DNA of 63,366 nt. Source: a virus. Made by a program: the position numbers and the translations under genes. The notes below the pieces were generated by a model, which ran no database searches, was not told the DNA's origin, and was given only the letters and a program-made list of their open reading frames with translations. The stretch lies in IMG/VR virus record IMGVR_UViG_3300042894_005834, positions 1-63,366 of that record; one strand, written 5' to 3'. This document shows, one piece after another, positions 22,976-32,128 of this stretch (positions are counted from its first letter, which is position 1; every line of letters starts with the position of its first letter).

Positions 22976-25435
22976 TTACTGAGTACCGGCACCGATTATA
23001 GTACTAGTAGAACCTTCAGTATTTGATAGCTCATTGTTGTTGTTATATTTTAGCTGTACTATCTTTTTCACTATCTTCTTTTCTATTTGCTTACCATCGA
23101 TTTGTATTGGCATTTCGATTGTTATGTTGGCAGTTATTGGACCACCAGCAGAACCGCCAGTATTTGTTCCAGCAGAAGTTTTATTAATTGCCGATACGGC
23201 ACCGGTTTGCCCTTGTGTTGCCAGTGCAGTAGCCATAATTGGCATTAGAACTGGATTTGCCATTGCTAATGAAAAAGCAATTGCAGCATTAGCCAACCTT
23301 TCCATCTGATCCGCCATAAGCGATAAATTATCTTTTATGTTTTCTAATTTAGAAGTATCAAAACCGATTAAGCTGTCAATACCCAATTTTGCATTAGCGA
23401 AACCTTCACCAATATTTTTAAAAGAGTCGCCCAAAGAACTAACCAATGGTACAAGCACTAACAAAGCTGCTATTCCAAGCAAACCAACGGTGCCTAAAGC
23501 CAATAAGCCGACAGCCATAAGACTAAAAGAACCTGCCAATATCGCAAAAGCTAGTGCTGCTGTCAAAGAAGCACTACCACCATCTATAAGGGTTTGTACA
23601 AATGGAACCAAAGCGTCTAAAACCATTTTAAAAGCCATTGCTAATACATAAACTCCAGCCGATAATATTAGTACGGCTAGACTAAATAAACCAAATAAAA
23701 CAATACCGATAAATATTTGTGGTGCTGCTGCTGTTAAGGTTGCGCCTAGAGAAGCAATTCCTTGACCTATAGAGGTAAAAAAAGTTCTTACACCTGCACC
23801 AATTTTGGAAGCTATTTTTGGTAGTATGTTGCCGGTAGAACTTAGTGCCGTCGAAGCACCGAATAATGCTGTTTTCAACATACCAAGTGTACCAATGAAC
23901 GTAAGAAAAATGCCTTTGAGTGCTACAAAACTAGCACCGGCGGCGGCGACAGCAGCGACTGCGGATATAAAAAAACTAACAATAGGATTTGAAGCTATGC
24001 CAGCTAATACATCAACAACGCCGCCCAGAATAGTGGAAAAAACTTTGAAAGCCGGTGCTAATGCACTGACAAGATTTTTTAATTTTTCACCAATTGGTAT
24101 AAAGGATGCAACAGCATCATTAAATGTATTTTCGGCATCTGCTGCAGATTTAGCTTGTTCTGATGTTTGCTTGAAATAACCTGCAGTGGTTTCTAGATCT
24201 TGGCCTATTATGCTAGCAAACATTCTTCTTTGCGCACCAGTTAATTCGTCAAAGCTTTTACCAGTTGATTGTAATGCATTTCTTAGCATATTTGTAGCTT
24301 CTACTGGATCTTCATTAGCTGCTTTTAATAGACCTAAAGTATCAATCAAATTCCCACCAAGTACAGAATTTAATTCACCAGCAGCTTCGGCGGCACCTTC
24401 AAATGTTGTGAATTTTTCAGTTACATCAAGCACTTTACCCATTTCAACACCCATCGACTTAGCTTGAAATGCTAAATTTTTAAATATTTCTGGACCTTGT
24501 TTACCAAATGCTGCTAGTCTTGGCATAACAGATGCCAAGCCATCACTGATCGCTTTAGTAGAAATACTATTTGCTCTAGCAAAAGCAAACAATTCCTTTT
24601 GATATTTCATTGTTTCTTTTGCGCCCATGCCCATACTCAAACTAGCAATATTAAGAAACTTGCTGGTTGTTTGTGAAGAAATACCGGCTTTATCCATTTT
24701 GGCAGTAAATTCTGTTAAATCGGTTTGAGTTTGCTCATTCATACCAGAAAACGATGAAAATTCTGAATTAAGATCCTGGATTGCTCTTGCAGCTTCTTCC
24801 ATGCCTATTCCAAATCTAATATTACTTGATATAACACTAGTGATAACATCATCATATTTTCCAGAAGTATTTGTAGCCTTATTTAGTTCTGCAGTTACTT
24901 GATTAAACTTCTCTGCTAATACCAGAGTTCCAAGGCCGACTTCTTGCAATCTAGCTAACAGTGTGCTTCGCGCTTCTTGAGTACTCATTTTCTGAGTTAC
25001 GTCCCAAACCTTTCTTAGACTCGTTAATTTCATTTCTTCTGCGCTAACTGCGCCAAGAATATTATTTTTAATCTTTACTGTTTCTCGATCTTCTTGTTCT
25101 AATAAATTAATTATTTTTTCTTGTTGTTTAATTTTATCTTTTGAAGATTTACGTTGTACCTCTAATTCAGAAGATATTTGTTTTAAACGTTCCAGCTCTT
25201 CGGCTGTTAATGTTGATAACTGTTGTTTATTTTTTAATTCGATCTGCTCTAATTCTTTAGTCTTGATAGCAATTGCAAGTTCTTCCTTGATCAGTTCAAG
25301 TTGTTTTCTTGCTTCTTCGGTCGACCCTTTGTCTATCTCTAACAGTTCTTCTCTAAGATCTTTGATACGACCTTCGGAAGCTACAACATCTTGTGCATAT
25401 TTAGCTCTTAACTTATCATCATTAATATCAACCAT
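22976..25435 (-). CDS. tail tape measure protein, 819 aa
   Basis: Sets tail length and is extruded at DNA ejection. The N-terminal ~170 residues are coiled coil (repeated E/K/L/Q heptads), followed by an Ala/Gly-rich helical region. Several hydrophobic stretches lie in the middle (VSFFISAVAAVAAAGASFVA; APQIFIGIVLFGLFSLAVLI; ASLTAALAFAILAG), typical of tape measures. The C-terminus is Gly/Thr-rich with a beta segment. It lies downstream of the gp26/gp51-type chaperones, the conserved order. AGAGGT precedes the ATG. Confidence 0.88.
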   Translation of the reverse strand: MVDINDDKLRAKYAQDVVASEGRIKDLREELLEIDKGSTEEARKQLELIKEELAIAIKTKELEQIELKNKQQLSTLTAEELERLKQISSELEVQRKSSKDKIKQQEKIINLLEQEDRETVKIKNNILGAVSAEEMKLTSLRKVWDVTQKMSTQEARSTLLARLQEVGLGTLVLAEKFNQVTAELNKATNTSGKYDDVITSVISSNIRFGIGMEEAARAIQDLNSEFSSFSGMNEQTQTDLTEFTAKMDKAGISSQTTSKFLNIASLSMGMGAKETMKYQKELFAFARANSISTKAISDGLASVMPRLAAFGKQGPEIFKNLAFQAKSMGVEMGKVLDVTEKFTTFEGAAEAAGELNSVLGGNLIDTLGLLKAANEDPVEATNMLRNALQSTGKSFDELTGAQRRMFASIIGQDLETTAGYFKQTSEQAKSAADAENTFNDAVASFIPIGEKLKNLVSALAPAFKVFSTILGGVVDVLAGIASNPIVSFFISAVAAVAAAGASFVALKGIFLTFIGTLGMLKTALFGASTALSSTGNILPKIASKIGAGVRTFFTSIGQGIASLGATLTAAAPQIFIGIVLFGLFSLAVLILSAGVYVLAMAFKMVLDALVPFVQTLIDGGSASLTAALAFAILAGSFSLMAVGLLALGTVGLLGIAALLVLVPLVSSLGDSFKNIGEGFANAKLGIDSLIGFDTSKLENIKDNLSLMADQMERLANAAIAFSLAMANPVLMPIMATALATQGQTGAVSAINKTSAGTNTGGSAGGPITANITIEMPIQIDGKQIEKKIVKKIVQLKYNNNNELSNTEGSTSTIIGAGTQ

Positions 25436-25447
25436 TTAAAGTGACCT

Positions 25448-25774
25448 CTATTTAAATGGCCATTTAAGACCAGTAGTTCTTTCAAAAGCAGCTGTTGCTT
25501 TATCTAATTCAGCTTTTGAACGATAAGTTTGTGGATTATCTAACCCATATGAATGAAAAGCTACCATATATTTCTTTTCATAAGATAAGGCATTTTTAAG
25601 TGCATCAATCTGTTGTTCTGTACCACGAATCGTAATCGGTGGCGTCGGCATACCAAACATGCGTTGCATCATAGTTTTTATTAAACCACCAAATATACGA
25701 AGAAAGCTTTCATTTAGCTGCTTATTATGTGCAGTATTTAAATCAAGAACAAGAGAAATGGGTTTATTAGACAT
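25448..25774 (-). CDS. hypothetical tail-assembly protein, 108 aa
   Basis: Begins MSNKPISLVLDLNTAHNKQL and ends TTGLKWPFK. The segment ITIRGTEQQIDALKNALSYE resembles a small alpha/beta unit, and MVAFHSYGLDNPQTYRSKAELD follows. No family is recognised. It lies between the gp51-like frame and the tape measure gene, with AAGGAGA before the ATG, so it probably acts in tail assembly, by inference. A CTATATAT variant of the late motif lies 38 nt upstream of its start. Confidence 0.65.
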   Translation of the reverse strand: MSNKPISLVLDLNTAHNKQLNESFLRIFGGLIKTMMQRMFGMPTPPITIRGTEQQIDALKNALSYEKKYMVAFHSYGLDNPQTYRSKAELDKATAAFERTTGLKWPFK

Positions 25775-25811
25775 TTAAAGAAGTCTCCTTTGTTAAGTAG
25801 TTTTATCAAAA

Positions 25812-25819
25812 ATATATAG
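25812..25819 (-). promoter_or_regulatory. late-motif variant upstream of the tape measure operon
   Basis: Minus strand CTATATAT, one mismatch from CTATTTAT, 38 nt before the ATG at 25774. The distance matches the other structural operons but the sequence match is weaker. Confidence 0.35.
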
Positions 25820-25843
25820 GGCCATTATAGCCCCATATACGAA

Positions 25844-26056
25844 TCATTTTTTGTTAGCTTTTTCTATAGCTTCTTTTTCGTCTTGTTTTTGTTTTACCAA
25901 TCGATTAAGAAACCAAAGTCTTATTTTTACTGGAAGGTTATAGGCTTCTGTGAAACTCCACCCACCATGGTATTTAAGAAGAAAAAACTGTTCATAAACA
26001 TTTTCAATGTAATGATCACTTAGGCCAAAAAAAGTCCACTGTAAAGGGCACCTCAA
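25844..26056 (-). CDS. gp51-like tail assembly chaperone segment, 70 aa, no ATG
   Basis: The conserved part begins GLSDHYIENVYEQFFLLKY and continues GGWSFTEAYNLPVKIRLWFL to a charged helical tail, as in T4 gp51-type hub-assembly catalysts of related phages. The frame contains no Met or Val start; its only start-like codon is a TTG at 26056 without a ribosome binding site. It overlaps the 3' end of the gp26-like gene and lies in its +1 frame. A run of seven T on the coding strand (26027-26033) sits just before the gp26 stop, so it is probably made as a gp26-gp51 frameshift fusion. Confidence 0.7.
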   Translation of the reverse strand: MRCPLQWTFFGLSDHYIENVYEQFFLLKYHGGWSFTEAYNLPVKIRLWFLNRLVKQKQDEKEAIEKANKK

Positions 26057-26870
26057 TGTCTTGTTCGAAAGAACATGAAGAACATACGAAGTTTTGCTTC
26101 ATATCTATATTTGGCATAATTTCACGATAGACTAAACGTAATTGTCTGGCATCAAGTGCAGGTAGATTATCAACAAACTGCTTTATAACAGCTTTGCTTT
26201 TTTCACCATTAACAGACACAAGATAAGCTTTCATCTGCGTTGTAGATGATTCTTCTGGTAAGTTAAGCTTCTTTTTCTTTTCTATCAGATCTGAAAGTTC
26301 TGTTTCGTCTTTGCCGAACAAAGGACATACTTCGACCAAAGCTTTTGTTCTTGGAAGAGTAAAGGTAAATGTATTGTTGTTTGTTTTTGTAACTCCAAGA
26401 TCTTCCATTGAATCACAAACATGATGATCTAACTTTTCTAAATCAAATTCGTGTTTAGCGTTAACGCCACAATTTGGACAACTTATTGCTGTTTTATAAG
26501 ATGAACCATATCCTGAAATTCTAGCAGCTACTATCAAGGCATTTTTGTCGCCTAATAACATGTTGTCGACTTTAATTGATTTATCAACAATCAAGCTTTC
26601 TAACATTCTATCAACTGCAACTCCTTTTTTAATAAGCGAGCGAGAAGTAAGAATATCTTCTTCTTTTGCAGTCATAAACTTTAATTCAAGTTTGTCTTTA
26701 CCAACAAGAGGATGACCTTCTGGATAAAACTGTCCTTTTGATGGTAAGTCGACAAATTCAGTTGGACTTACAAAACTTAATAAACTATTCTGTGTTGTTT
26801 GAACTTGCATTTGCGAAACAGGGGCATCTGCCACGTTTAATGCGCCTAATCTATCTTCATTATCTCTCAT
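26016..26870 (-). CDS. gp26-like baseplate hub assembly protein (T4_baseplate family), 284 aa
   Basis: Matches the T4 baseplate/gp26 family. Visible: FVDLPSKGQFYPEGHPL, KFMTAKEEDILTSRSLIKKG, ISGYGSSYKTAISCPNCG with a CxxC knuckle, and a second CSSC knuckle near the C-terminus (NFVCSSCSFEQDIEV). Together these make a four-Cys zinc site. The role is probably assembly catalyst or tail chaperone for the hub and tape measure. A start at the ATG at 26870 is clear. The last codons (VDFFWPK) coincide with the slippery T7 run leading into the gp51-like frame. Confidence 0.85.
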   Translation of the reverse strand: MRDNEDRLGALNVADAPVSQMQVQTTQNSLLSFVSPTEFVDLPSKGQFYPEGHPLVGKDKLELKFMTAKEEDILTSRSLIKKGVAVDRMLESLIVDKSIKVDNMLLGDKNALIVAARISGYGSSYKTAISCPNCGVNAKHEFDLEKLDHHVCDSMEDLGVTKTNNNTFTFTLPRTKALVEVCPLFGKDETELSDLIEKKKKLNLPEESSTTQMKAYLVSVNGEKSKAVIKQFVDNLPALDARQLRLVYREIMPNIDMKQNFVCSSCSFEQDIEVPFTVDFFWPK

Positions 26871-26881
26871 CTAGCACCTCT

Positions 26882-26921
26882 AAAAGAAAAATGGGTATAC
26901 CATTAAATATAGTATACCCAT
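26882..26921 (-). terminator. intrinsic terminator after tail tube gene
   Basis: A 10-bp stem, ATGGGTATAC/GTATACCCAT (26891-26900 and 26912-26921), with TTTTTCTTTT following on the minus strand. The loop contains ACTATATTTA, a late-motif variant about 35 nt before the gp26-like ATG, so terminator and promoter may be combined. Confidence 0.8.
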
Positions 26922-26948
26922 AAATTTCTTTTGTTAAGTGGCTAACTA

Positions 26949-27563
26949 TCAGGTGCCTGGTCTAAACAATGTTACGTTGGTGTCATCCGTACCATATTCA
27001 CAATAATCATAGGTTATTGTAATATCTACTGTAGCAAGATCTTCACCTTCATAACTAAGCTCTGATGGTTTAAAAGCTGTGATAAATGCATTTTTAAGAT
27101 TCCATTGCTCTATTACCAAGCCATTTGCGTCAACCATCTTTATTTGGACACCATTAGCGGCTGCACCGGCTGCAGGATCACCACCAGCTAAAGCAGTAGA
27201 TGCTTTGTTTTTAGCAATAGTTCCCAACTGATTGTCACCGCCAGCACCAGCATTTGACGGAACAATATAGCCAGAATCACTTAGAATGGCTAAGAGATTG
27301 AACATAACATTATCATTACCTGCTTCACCGTTGGCACCTGAACCAGCAACATCGACCATTGTTAAACTAACTGGTTTCCAAGTTGGACGTCCAGGATAAT
27401 TAAATGTGTGATTAAGATATTTATGCTCTTTACTGGAGACTTCAATTTCTGGTCTTCCAACTTTTGTGGCAAAATACATATTGCCTTGATGAATACCATC
27501 GAATTGAACAATCCAACGATTTTGTCTTTTTGGTTCTATTTTTCCGTCTGTCCAAAAACTCAT
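26949..27563 (-). CDS. tail tube protein (gp19-like), 204 aa
   Basis: Forms the inner tube of the contractile tail. Begins MSFWTDGKIEPKRQNRWIVQ; the T4-type tube signatures 'R-W-I-V-Q-F', KEHKYLNHTFNYPGRPTWKP and the C-terminal YDYCEY are visible. Residues about 95-140 are an Ala/Gly-rich insertion (AGAGGDNQLGTIAKNKAST) not typical of the core fold, giving 204 rather than about 163 aa. AGGAGA precedes the ATG. It follows the sheath gene and is closed by a terminator. Confidence 0.87.
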   Translation of the reverse strand: MSFWTDGKIEPKRQNRWIVQFDGIHQGNMYFATKVGRPEIEVSSKEHKYLNHTFNYPGRPTWKPVSLTMVDVAGSGANGEAGNDNVMFNLLAILSDSGYIVPSNAGAGGDNQLGTIAKNKASTALAGGDPAAGAAANGVQIKMVDANGLVIEQWNLKNAFITAFKPSELSYEGEDLATVDITITYDYCEYGTDDTNVTLFRPGT

Positions 27564-27613
27564 TTTAAAATTCTCCTATTATCACATTTAATTAGTATAA
27601 ACTTGTTTATTTA

Positions 27614-30373
27614 TCAAAGATCGTCGAAAGAAGCACCACTATTTGTTATAACAAAATCGATACCGATAAATTCGATTGCATAAGCTGGTTTGATAAAGAT
27701 TTTAGCATACATGGTGTTTCTATCAATCAAATCAGGCGTCGTAGTTGTTTCATCAAGAACAACCTTATAATCAACGATACCACTGCCAGCTTTTACACTA
27801 TCCATAAGTGGATTAACTTGATTGATAAAACGTTGCCAAGTTGTTTTGACATTTTGGTCGAATAGCAAGCCTGATGCGATTCTTGAAATTTGTTTTTTGA
27901 GGAACAAAACAAGTCTGCGAACATTGATTCTATCAAGTGCAGAAGGTGTTGCTTGTAGAGTCTTTTGACCAAAAATAACAATTCCTTCTGATGGGAATCT
28001 GGCGATTGGATTGATATTGATTTCATAAAGGTCATCACGCTGAGTTGCTTTTAGAACTTCACGAACTTCAATAACATTCAAACCAGAAGAACCACGGTCA
28101 AGCCCACCACGATTAAATCCTGCTGGTGCAAACCAAACAGCTGATACTTCTTGTGAACTAGCCATTGTACCAAGTGCAACAACAGAAGGTGGCATCCAAA
28201 GATCGCCATTTTCACGTTGGTCTTTAACTCTTACCCAAGGATAATAAGTGCAGCCATAGCTAGTGTTAAAGTCTCTTGCTTGAATCAATGCAGTTGTTTC
28301 TTGTACAGAACCAATTCTTTCAAGTTCAACTTTACTATTTTCTGCTTCTGGTACATAGCCACCTGGTATATCAATGATAGCCATTGCGTCGCCGCGAGTT
28401 TCGCAAACTTCAATAGCACGATTGGTTATTACACCATTTGTAATACCTGGTACTACCAACAAGTTCATATCTAGAACTTCTGGGTCTACAACGGAATCTA
28501 ATGCTCTTTTTAATGAGTAGACAGCATAGTTTGATTTACCTTCTGAATCATCTTCTGTTAAGAAGGTATTACGAAGAGGATCTTTTTCTGTTATGCGTAA
28601 GCCGTCTGTACCACCAAATAATGAAACAGTAAATTTATTAATTTTTTCTAGTGCAGCAACATAAGGTTTAGCAGAACCTGAAGCTTGTGCAGTTAGTGAT
28701 AGACCACTTAAGCGTGAACCAGGAACCCAAACAGCGCTTGTGGCAACTGAAGAACCACTAACATCGTCAAGAGTAAACAATTGGTCTACACTGACTAACG
28801 CACCGGAAACTTCATATGAATCTAAACCAGCTGGCTTGGCGCGAACCAAGTCAAGGATATCTTCATTAAATAATCTGCCAGTATCGTTCTTGGTATCAAC
28901 ACCAAAGTATGATTTTTCACCTCTGAGTGAAGCGGTAACAACCATCGGCATTGTTGGGAACAGGAAGGATGCAGTTACGTTTGCACCGTTTGTATTTACT
29001 GAGCCACTGAATAGTGCGGTTGAAGTTCCATTTGATAATGCAGATACAAGTCTTGGTGAACTAAAGAAGCCGAATGGAAGCAATTCAGGATCAAGAGCGC
29101 CTTGTTCTAATAGCAAGTCCATTTCTACACGAATATAACTTGAGATGTTATCAAATGAGCCAACAGACTTATGCTTTTGTTGATCAGCGTCCCAAATGGT
29201 TTTTTTGTCGCCTATCATTCTTGCAATATAATTTTGTGAAGTTGGATCAAGATTTACATTTGTGAATGTTTCTAATACTTCTTGTTTTTTATCTCCGTCC
29301 ACAATGTTACGGACTTTAACAGTAAAGGAACCATATTTGTTAAAGGAGTTATTAGAAGCTTTTATATCTTCGATTGAAACCTTAACATTTTTTTGTTCCC
29401 ATTCACCACTACTATCACCTTGTTCACCACCCAAAGTGGAAAAGCGGAATAGTTTTGGCATTTGTGAGGCTGAGAAGCTTGAAGTAACAGCGTTTAAATC
29501 CTGTGAGATAATCCAACCAGTTTTTGCTGGTTGAGCTTGAACACCAAGATTACTACCCATATCTATTGAGCCATTTTTCAATGGTGCAACACAAGCAAAA
29601 ACATTACCAGCACTACCGCTTACAACTACACCTTTCAAGAAAGTTTCGAAAGTTTCGCCGAGCCAATAAGTTTTCAAAGCACTCGTTGGGATAATAGTGC
29701 TGTTAGTCATAACAGGGTTTGTGTTAAGAACTTTGCGAATGTATTTGGAACTGTTTTTGTTTAAATTGAAAGCCGTATCTAGTTTTGTGACTCCAGCGCC
29801 ATCTTTAACGGCGATTCTGAATTCATAATCGTTACCAATGCTGGTAACAAATTGATTTGAACCAGAAACAAACACACTGCTAGAAACTGCAGGACCAATT
29901 AACTGCACTGAGCCAGTAGCGAGATACAAAACAGCTGCTAACGAGCCGGTACCTGTCGAACCACTTGGAGACATAAAGATACCCCAAGCACCATTTTTGG
30001 CTTGCCAACCGGCTTGAGCGTCTTCGTCTATTGTCGCATTAGGATGTTGCACACCCAAAACGCGAACAGCAGTTAATGGTGCTGAATTTTTTAACCAAGC
30101 TTCGGCAGCATATGCAGCATAAGTTGGTGATTGTTGTTGACCAGTTCTCCAAACATCGCTTCTAGTAGAATTTACTACGCCTCTGGTTGGTGGACCAAAA
30201 GCACCATCAAAATCAACATAGTTTGCTACTGTTACGGGAACCATTCCTGGGCCACGTTGGAATCTACCAACAACAACTGGACCGATATCGCCTTCGGTGG
30301 TCGTAATTACGGAGCGATCAATTTCATTAATTTGAACGCCTGGGGATATAAACTTGAATCTTTTAGCAGTCAT
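27614..30373 (-). CDS. tail sheath protein (gp18-like), 919 aa
   Basis: Contractile sheath subunit. The N-terminus (FISPGVQINEIDRSVITT) and C-terminal half (ERIGSVQETTALIQARDFN; YYPWVRVKD; NIEVREVLKATQRDD-like region; PSALDRINVRRLVLFLKKQI; RFINQVNPLMDSVK) are classic sheath motifs. At 919 aa it is much longer than T4 gp18 (about 660), with extra beta-rich Ser/Thr material around residues 110-480, probably surface-exposed domains. GAGGAGA precedes the ATG and a CTATTTAT motif lies 35 nt upstream. Confidence 0.94.
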   Translation of the reverse strand: MTAKRFKFISPGVQINEIDRSVITTTEGDIGPVVVGRFQRGPGMVPVTVANYVDFDGAFGPPTRGVVNSTRSDVWRTGQQQSPTYAAYAAEAWLKNSAPLTAVRVLGVQHPNATIDEDAQAGWQAKNGAWGIFMSPSGSTGTGSLAAVLYLATGSVQLIGPAVSSSVFVSGSNQFVTSIGNDYEFRIAVKDGAGVTKLDTAFNLNKNSSKYIRKVLNTNPVMTNSTIIPTSALKTYWLGETFETFLKGVVVSGSAGNVFACVAPLKNGSIDMGSNLGVQAQPAKTGWIISQDLNAVTSSFSASQMPKLFRFSTLGGEQGDSSGEWEQKNVKVSIEDIKASNNSFNKYGSFTVKVRNIVDGDKKQEVLETFTNVNLDPTSQNYIARMIGDKKTIWDADQQKHKSVGSFDNISSYIRVEMDLLLEQGALDPELLPFGFFSSPRLVSALSNGTSTALFSGSVNTNGANVTASFLFPTMPMVVTASLRGEKSYFGVDTKNDTGRLFNEDILDLVRAKPAGLDSYEVSGALVSVDQLFTLDDVSGSSVATSAVWVPGSRLSGLSLTAQASGSAKPYVAALEKINKFTVSLFGGTDGLRITEKDPLRNTFLTEDDSEGKSNYAVYSLKRALDSVVDPEVLDMNLLVVPGITNGVITNRAIEVCETRGDAMAIIDIPGGYVPEAENSKVELERIGSVQETTALIQARDFNTSYGCTYYPWVRVKDQRENGDLWMPPSVVALGTMASSQEVSAVWFAPAGFNRGGLDRGSSGLNVIEVREVLKATQRDDLYEININPIARFPSEGIVIFGQKTLQATPSALDRINVRRLVLFLKKQISRIASGLLFDQNVKTTWQRFINQVNPLMDSVKAGSGIVDYKVVLDETTTTPDLIDRNTMYAKIFIKPAYAIEFIGIDFVITNSGASFDDL

Positions 30374-30407
30374 TACTGGGATCTCCTCAAAATTTAACTT
30401 TTCTAAA

Positions 30408-30415
30408 ATAAATAG
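30408..30415 (-). promoter_or_regulatory. CTATTTAT motif (candidate late promoter) for sheath operon
   Basis: Exact CTATTTAT preceded by CA on the minus strand, 35 nt before the sheath ATG. It is one of the cleanest copies of the motif shared by the structural operons. Confidence 0.6.
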
Positions 30416-30443
30416 TGCTGTTTATGATCAAAAGCAGCCACAT

Positions 30444-31265
30444 TCACTGTTTCTTTTTGCTAGCTAAATCAAAATTGGTCATTGTATATTCTCTTGGAAT
30501 TTTAACTTCAACAGCGTTTTCTCTATAAACTATATTTGTGTTTAATTCATTTGCGCCTGCATTTACCATATGTCCTGTAACATTTAATTTTATTATTGTT
30601 TTAAACATTCTTTCTTCTTGTTCTAGTTTGTCACCATTATTTTCTAGAGAATATGAAGCATCCAAAAAAGCTTCGTATCTATGTCCTTCATTCTCAATAA
30701 TAAAATAGTTACCAGCACCGGTATTAGTGATAAAAGGTTGCACCAACTCGTTCATTTGTTGCTGGTATTCTGTTCGTAAGTGAATCTCGTATTCAAAGTT
30801 TGCTTGAACTGGCATCTTAATTGACTTAAAGCCATAAACAACTTTTTTATTTTCTCTTTTAAAATTAGGTTGTTTAACTTTTTTTTGCGAATCTGCATTT
30901 GCGAAGTTGGTAGATTTATCTTGATTAATTTCTTTTACAATCAAATAATCTTCTGCGAATAGATTAGGAACAACGTTTCCTGGAAATATTCCTTTTGTCT
31001 TTAAGTCTTTGCTTATAGCGGTTCTTTTTAAAGTGATCACGGGTAATATAAAACTACCGTCGTTTTGACGAAGTTCTTTTTTGTTTTTAATCTGAAAAGA
31101 TCTTTCTCCAGAAACCCAAATAACTGGCGTCTTAGCCCATCCACGATTTGTGGTTGCATACAGATTCATGACTTCATCTAGCCATTTATAAACAGCCAAA
31201 TCAATATTTTCTATTTTTGATGGATCTAATGGAAACTTACCATCACCTTCTTTTTGAGTTGTCAT
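30444..31265 (-). CDS. tail terminator/completion protein (gp15-like), 273 aa
   Basis: Likely caps the tail and contacts the neck. The pattern ANFEYEIHLRTEYQQQMNEL then VQPFITNT, followed by MFKTIIKLNVTGHMV, parallels T4 gp15 ('YELSIFTRYEDDMFQIVEQ ... WSLTFEVNGWMY'), and the length is nearly identical (T4 gp15 is 272 aa). The gene order neck-neck-terminator-sheath-tube agrees with T4. CGGAG precedes the ATG. Confidence 0.7.
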   Translation of the reverse strand: MTTQKEGDGKFPLDPSKIENIDLAVYKWLDEVMNLYATTNRGWAKTPVIWVSGERSFQIKNKKELRQNDGSFILPVITLKRTAISKDLKTKGIFPGNVVPNLFAEDYLIVKEINQDKSTNFANADSQKKVKQPNFKRENKKVVYGFKSIKMPVQANFEYEIHLRTEYQQQMNELVQPFITNTGAGNYFIIENEGHRYEAFLDASYSLENNGDKLEQEERMFKTIIKLNVTGHMVNAGANELNTNIVYRENAVEVKIPREYTMTNFDLASKKKQ

Positions 31266-31268
31266 TTA

Positions 31269-32117
31269 TTACTCCGTTATTTGTGTGATGCCGTTACCAA
31301 ATGGTCCATCTTCAAATATTTCAAATGCGAATGGAGATGTATACCATAAACCTTCTTCATTATAATAAAATTTATTTGCCATTTGAAATGGTGGAGGTTG
31401 AAAATCTCCAAGAGCGGTAAGATAAATGATACAACCTTTGTAACTTTGTGGATTCTCATTATAATCAATGAATTGCGCAAGCTGCAAAGAATTATTAGAA
31501 GCATTAATTTTATTTATTACACCTCTGCACCCTTCTACAACATCACCCATATTCACTACCTGACCATTTTCGGTAAGTTCGCGGAAAACTTCTAATACTT
31601 GATCTATTTCGGCTGGATATTCAAATAAGCCAGCTCTTGCGGAGGTGCAAGTTGATTGAATTTCAAATCGATGTTCTGCTTGACCAAATAATTGTCTTGG
31701 AATATTTGCAGTCATTATTTCATAAAAACGACCACCATAAAATATAAAGTCACCTTCACGAACAAATAAATTTTGATCTTGGTTTAATCTTCGTTTATGG
31801 AAATTAACAGTTACCTTAGTCTTTTTATCTAGACCAAAAGTATCTGTTGCTGTTTCAATACCATCAAATTTAACAAGAGCGTGGACTCTTACAGGAGGTA
31901 AAAAGTTTTTCTCTATTGCTTCACCATAAACAGGGTGAAAATTGGTATGCACATAACTAATAGGAAAATAAAGAAGAGTTTGACCAATGACGCGTTCTAT
32001 TATTTCGTCATTGACTTGCTTAACTAGATCTCTTTCCTTCTCTCCAAGAAACATTGGAGGAGGAGGATTACTAGGTTGTTGCCACTTATTAAATTTACTG
32101 TCTTTTTTTCTTGCCAT
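31269..32117 (-). CDS. neck/head completion protein (gp14-like), 282 aa
   Basis: Begins MARKKDSKFNKWQQPSNPPP and contains VIGQTLLYFPISYVHTNFHP, VYGEAIEKNFLPPVRVHAL and VREGDFIFYGGRFYEI, a pattern found in gp14-type neck proteins of T4-like phages. It lies between the gp13-like and gp15-like genes, the conserved order. AGGAGA lies 8 nt before the ATG. Identification combines pattern and position. Confidence 0.68.
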   Translation of the reverse strand: MARKKDSKFNKWQQPSNPPPPMFLGEKERDLVKQVNDEIIERVIGQTLLYFPISYVHTNFHPVYGEAIEKNFLPPVRVHALVKFDGIETATDTFGLDKKTKVTVNFHKRRLNQDQNLFVREGDFIFYGGRFYEIMTANIPRQLFGQAEHRFEIQSTCTSARAGLFEYPAEIDQVLEVFRELTENGQVVNMGDVVEGCRGVINKINASNNSLQLAQFIDYNENPQSYKGCIIYLTALGDFQPPPFQMANKFYYNEEGLWYTSPFAFEIFEDGPFGNGITQITE

Positions 32118-32128
32118 ACTCTAATCTC

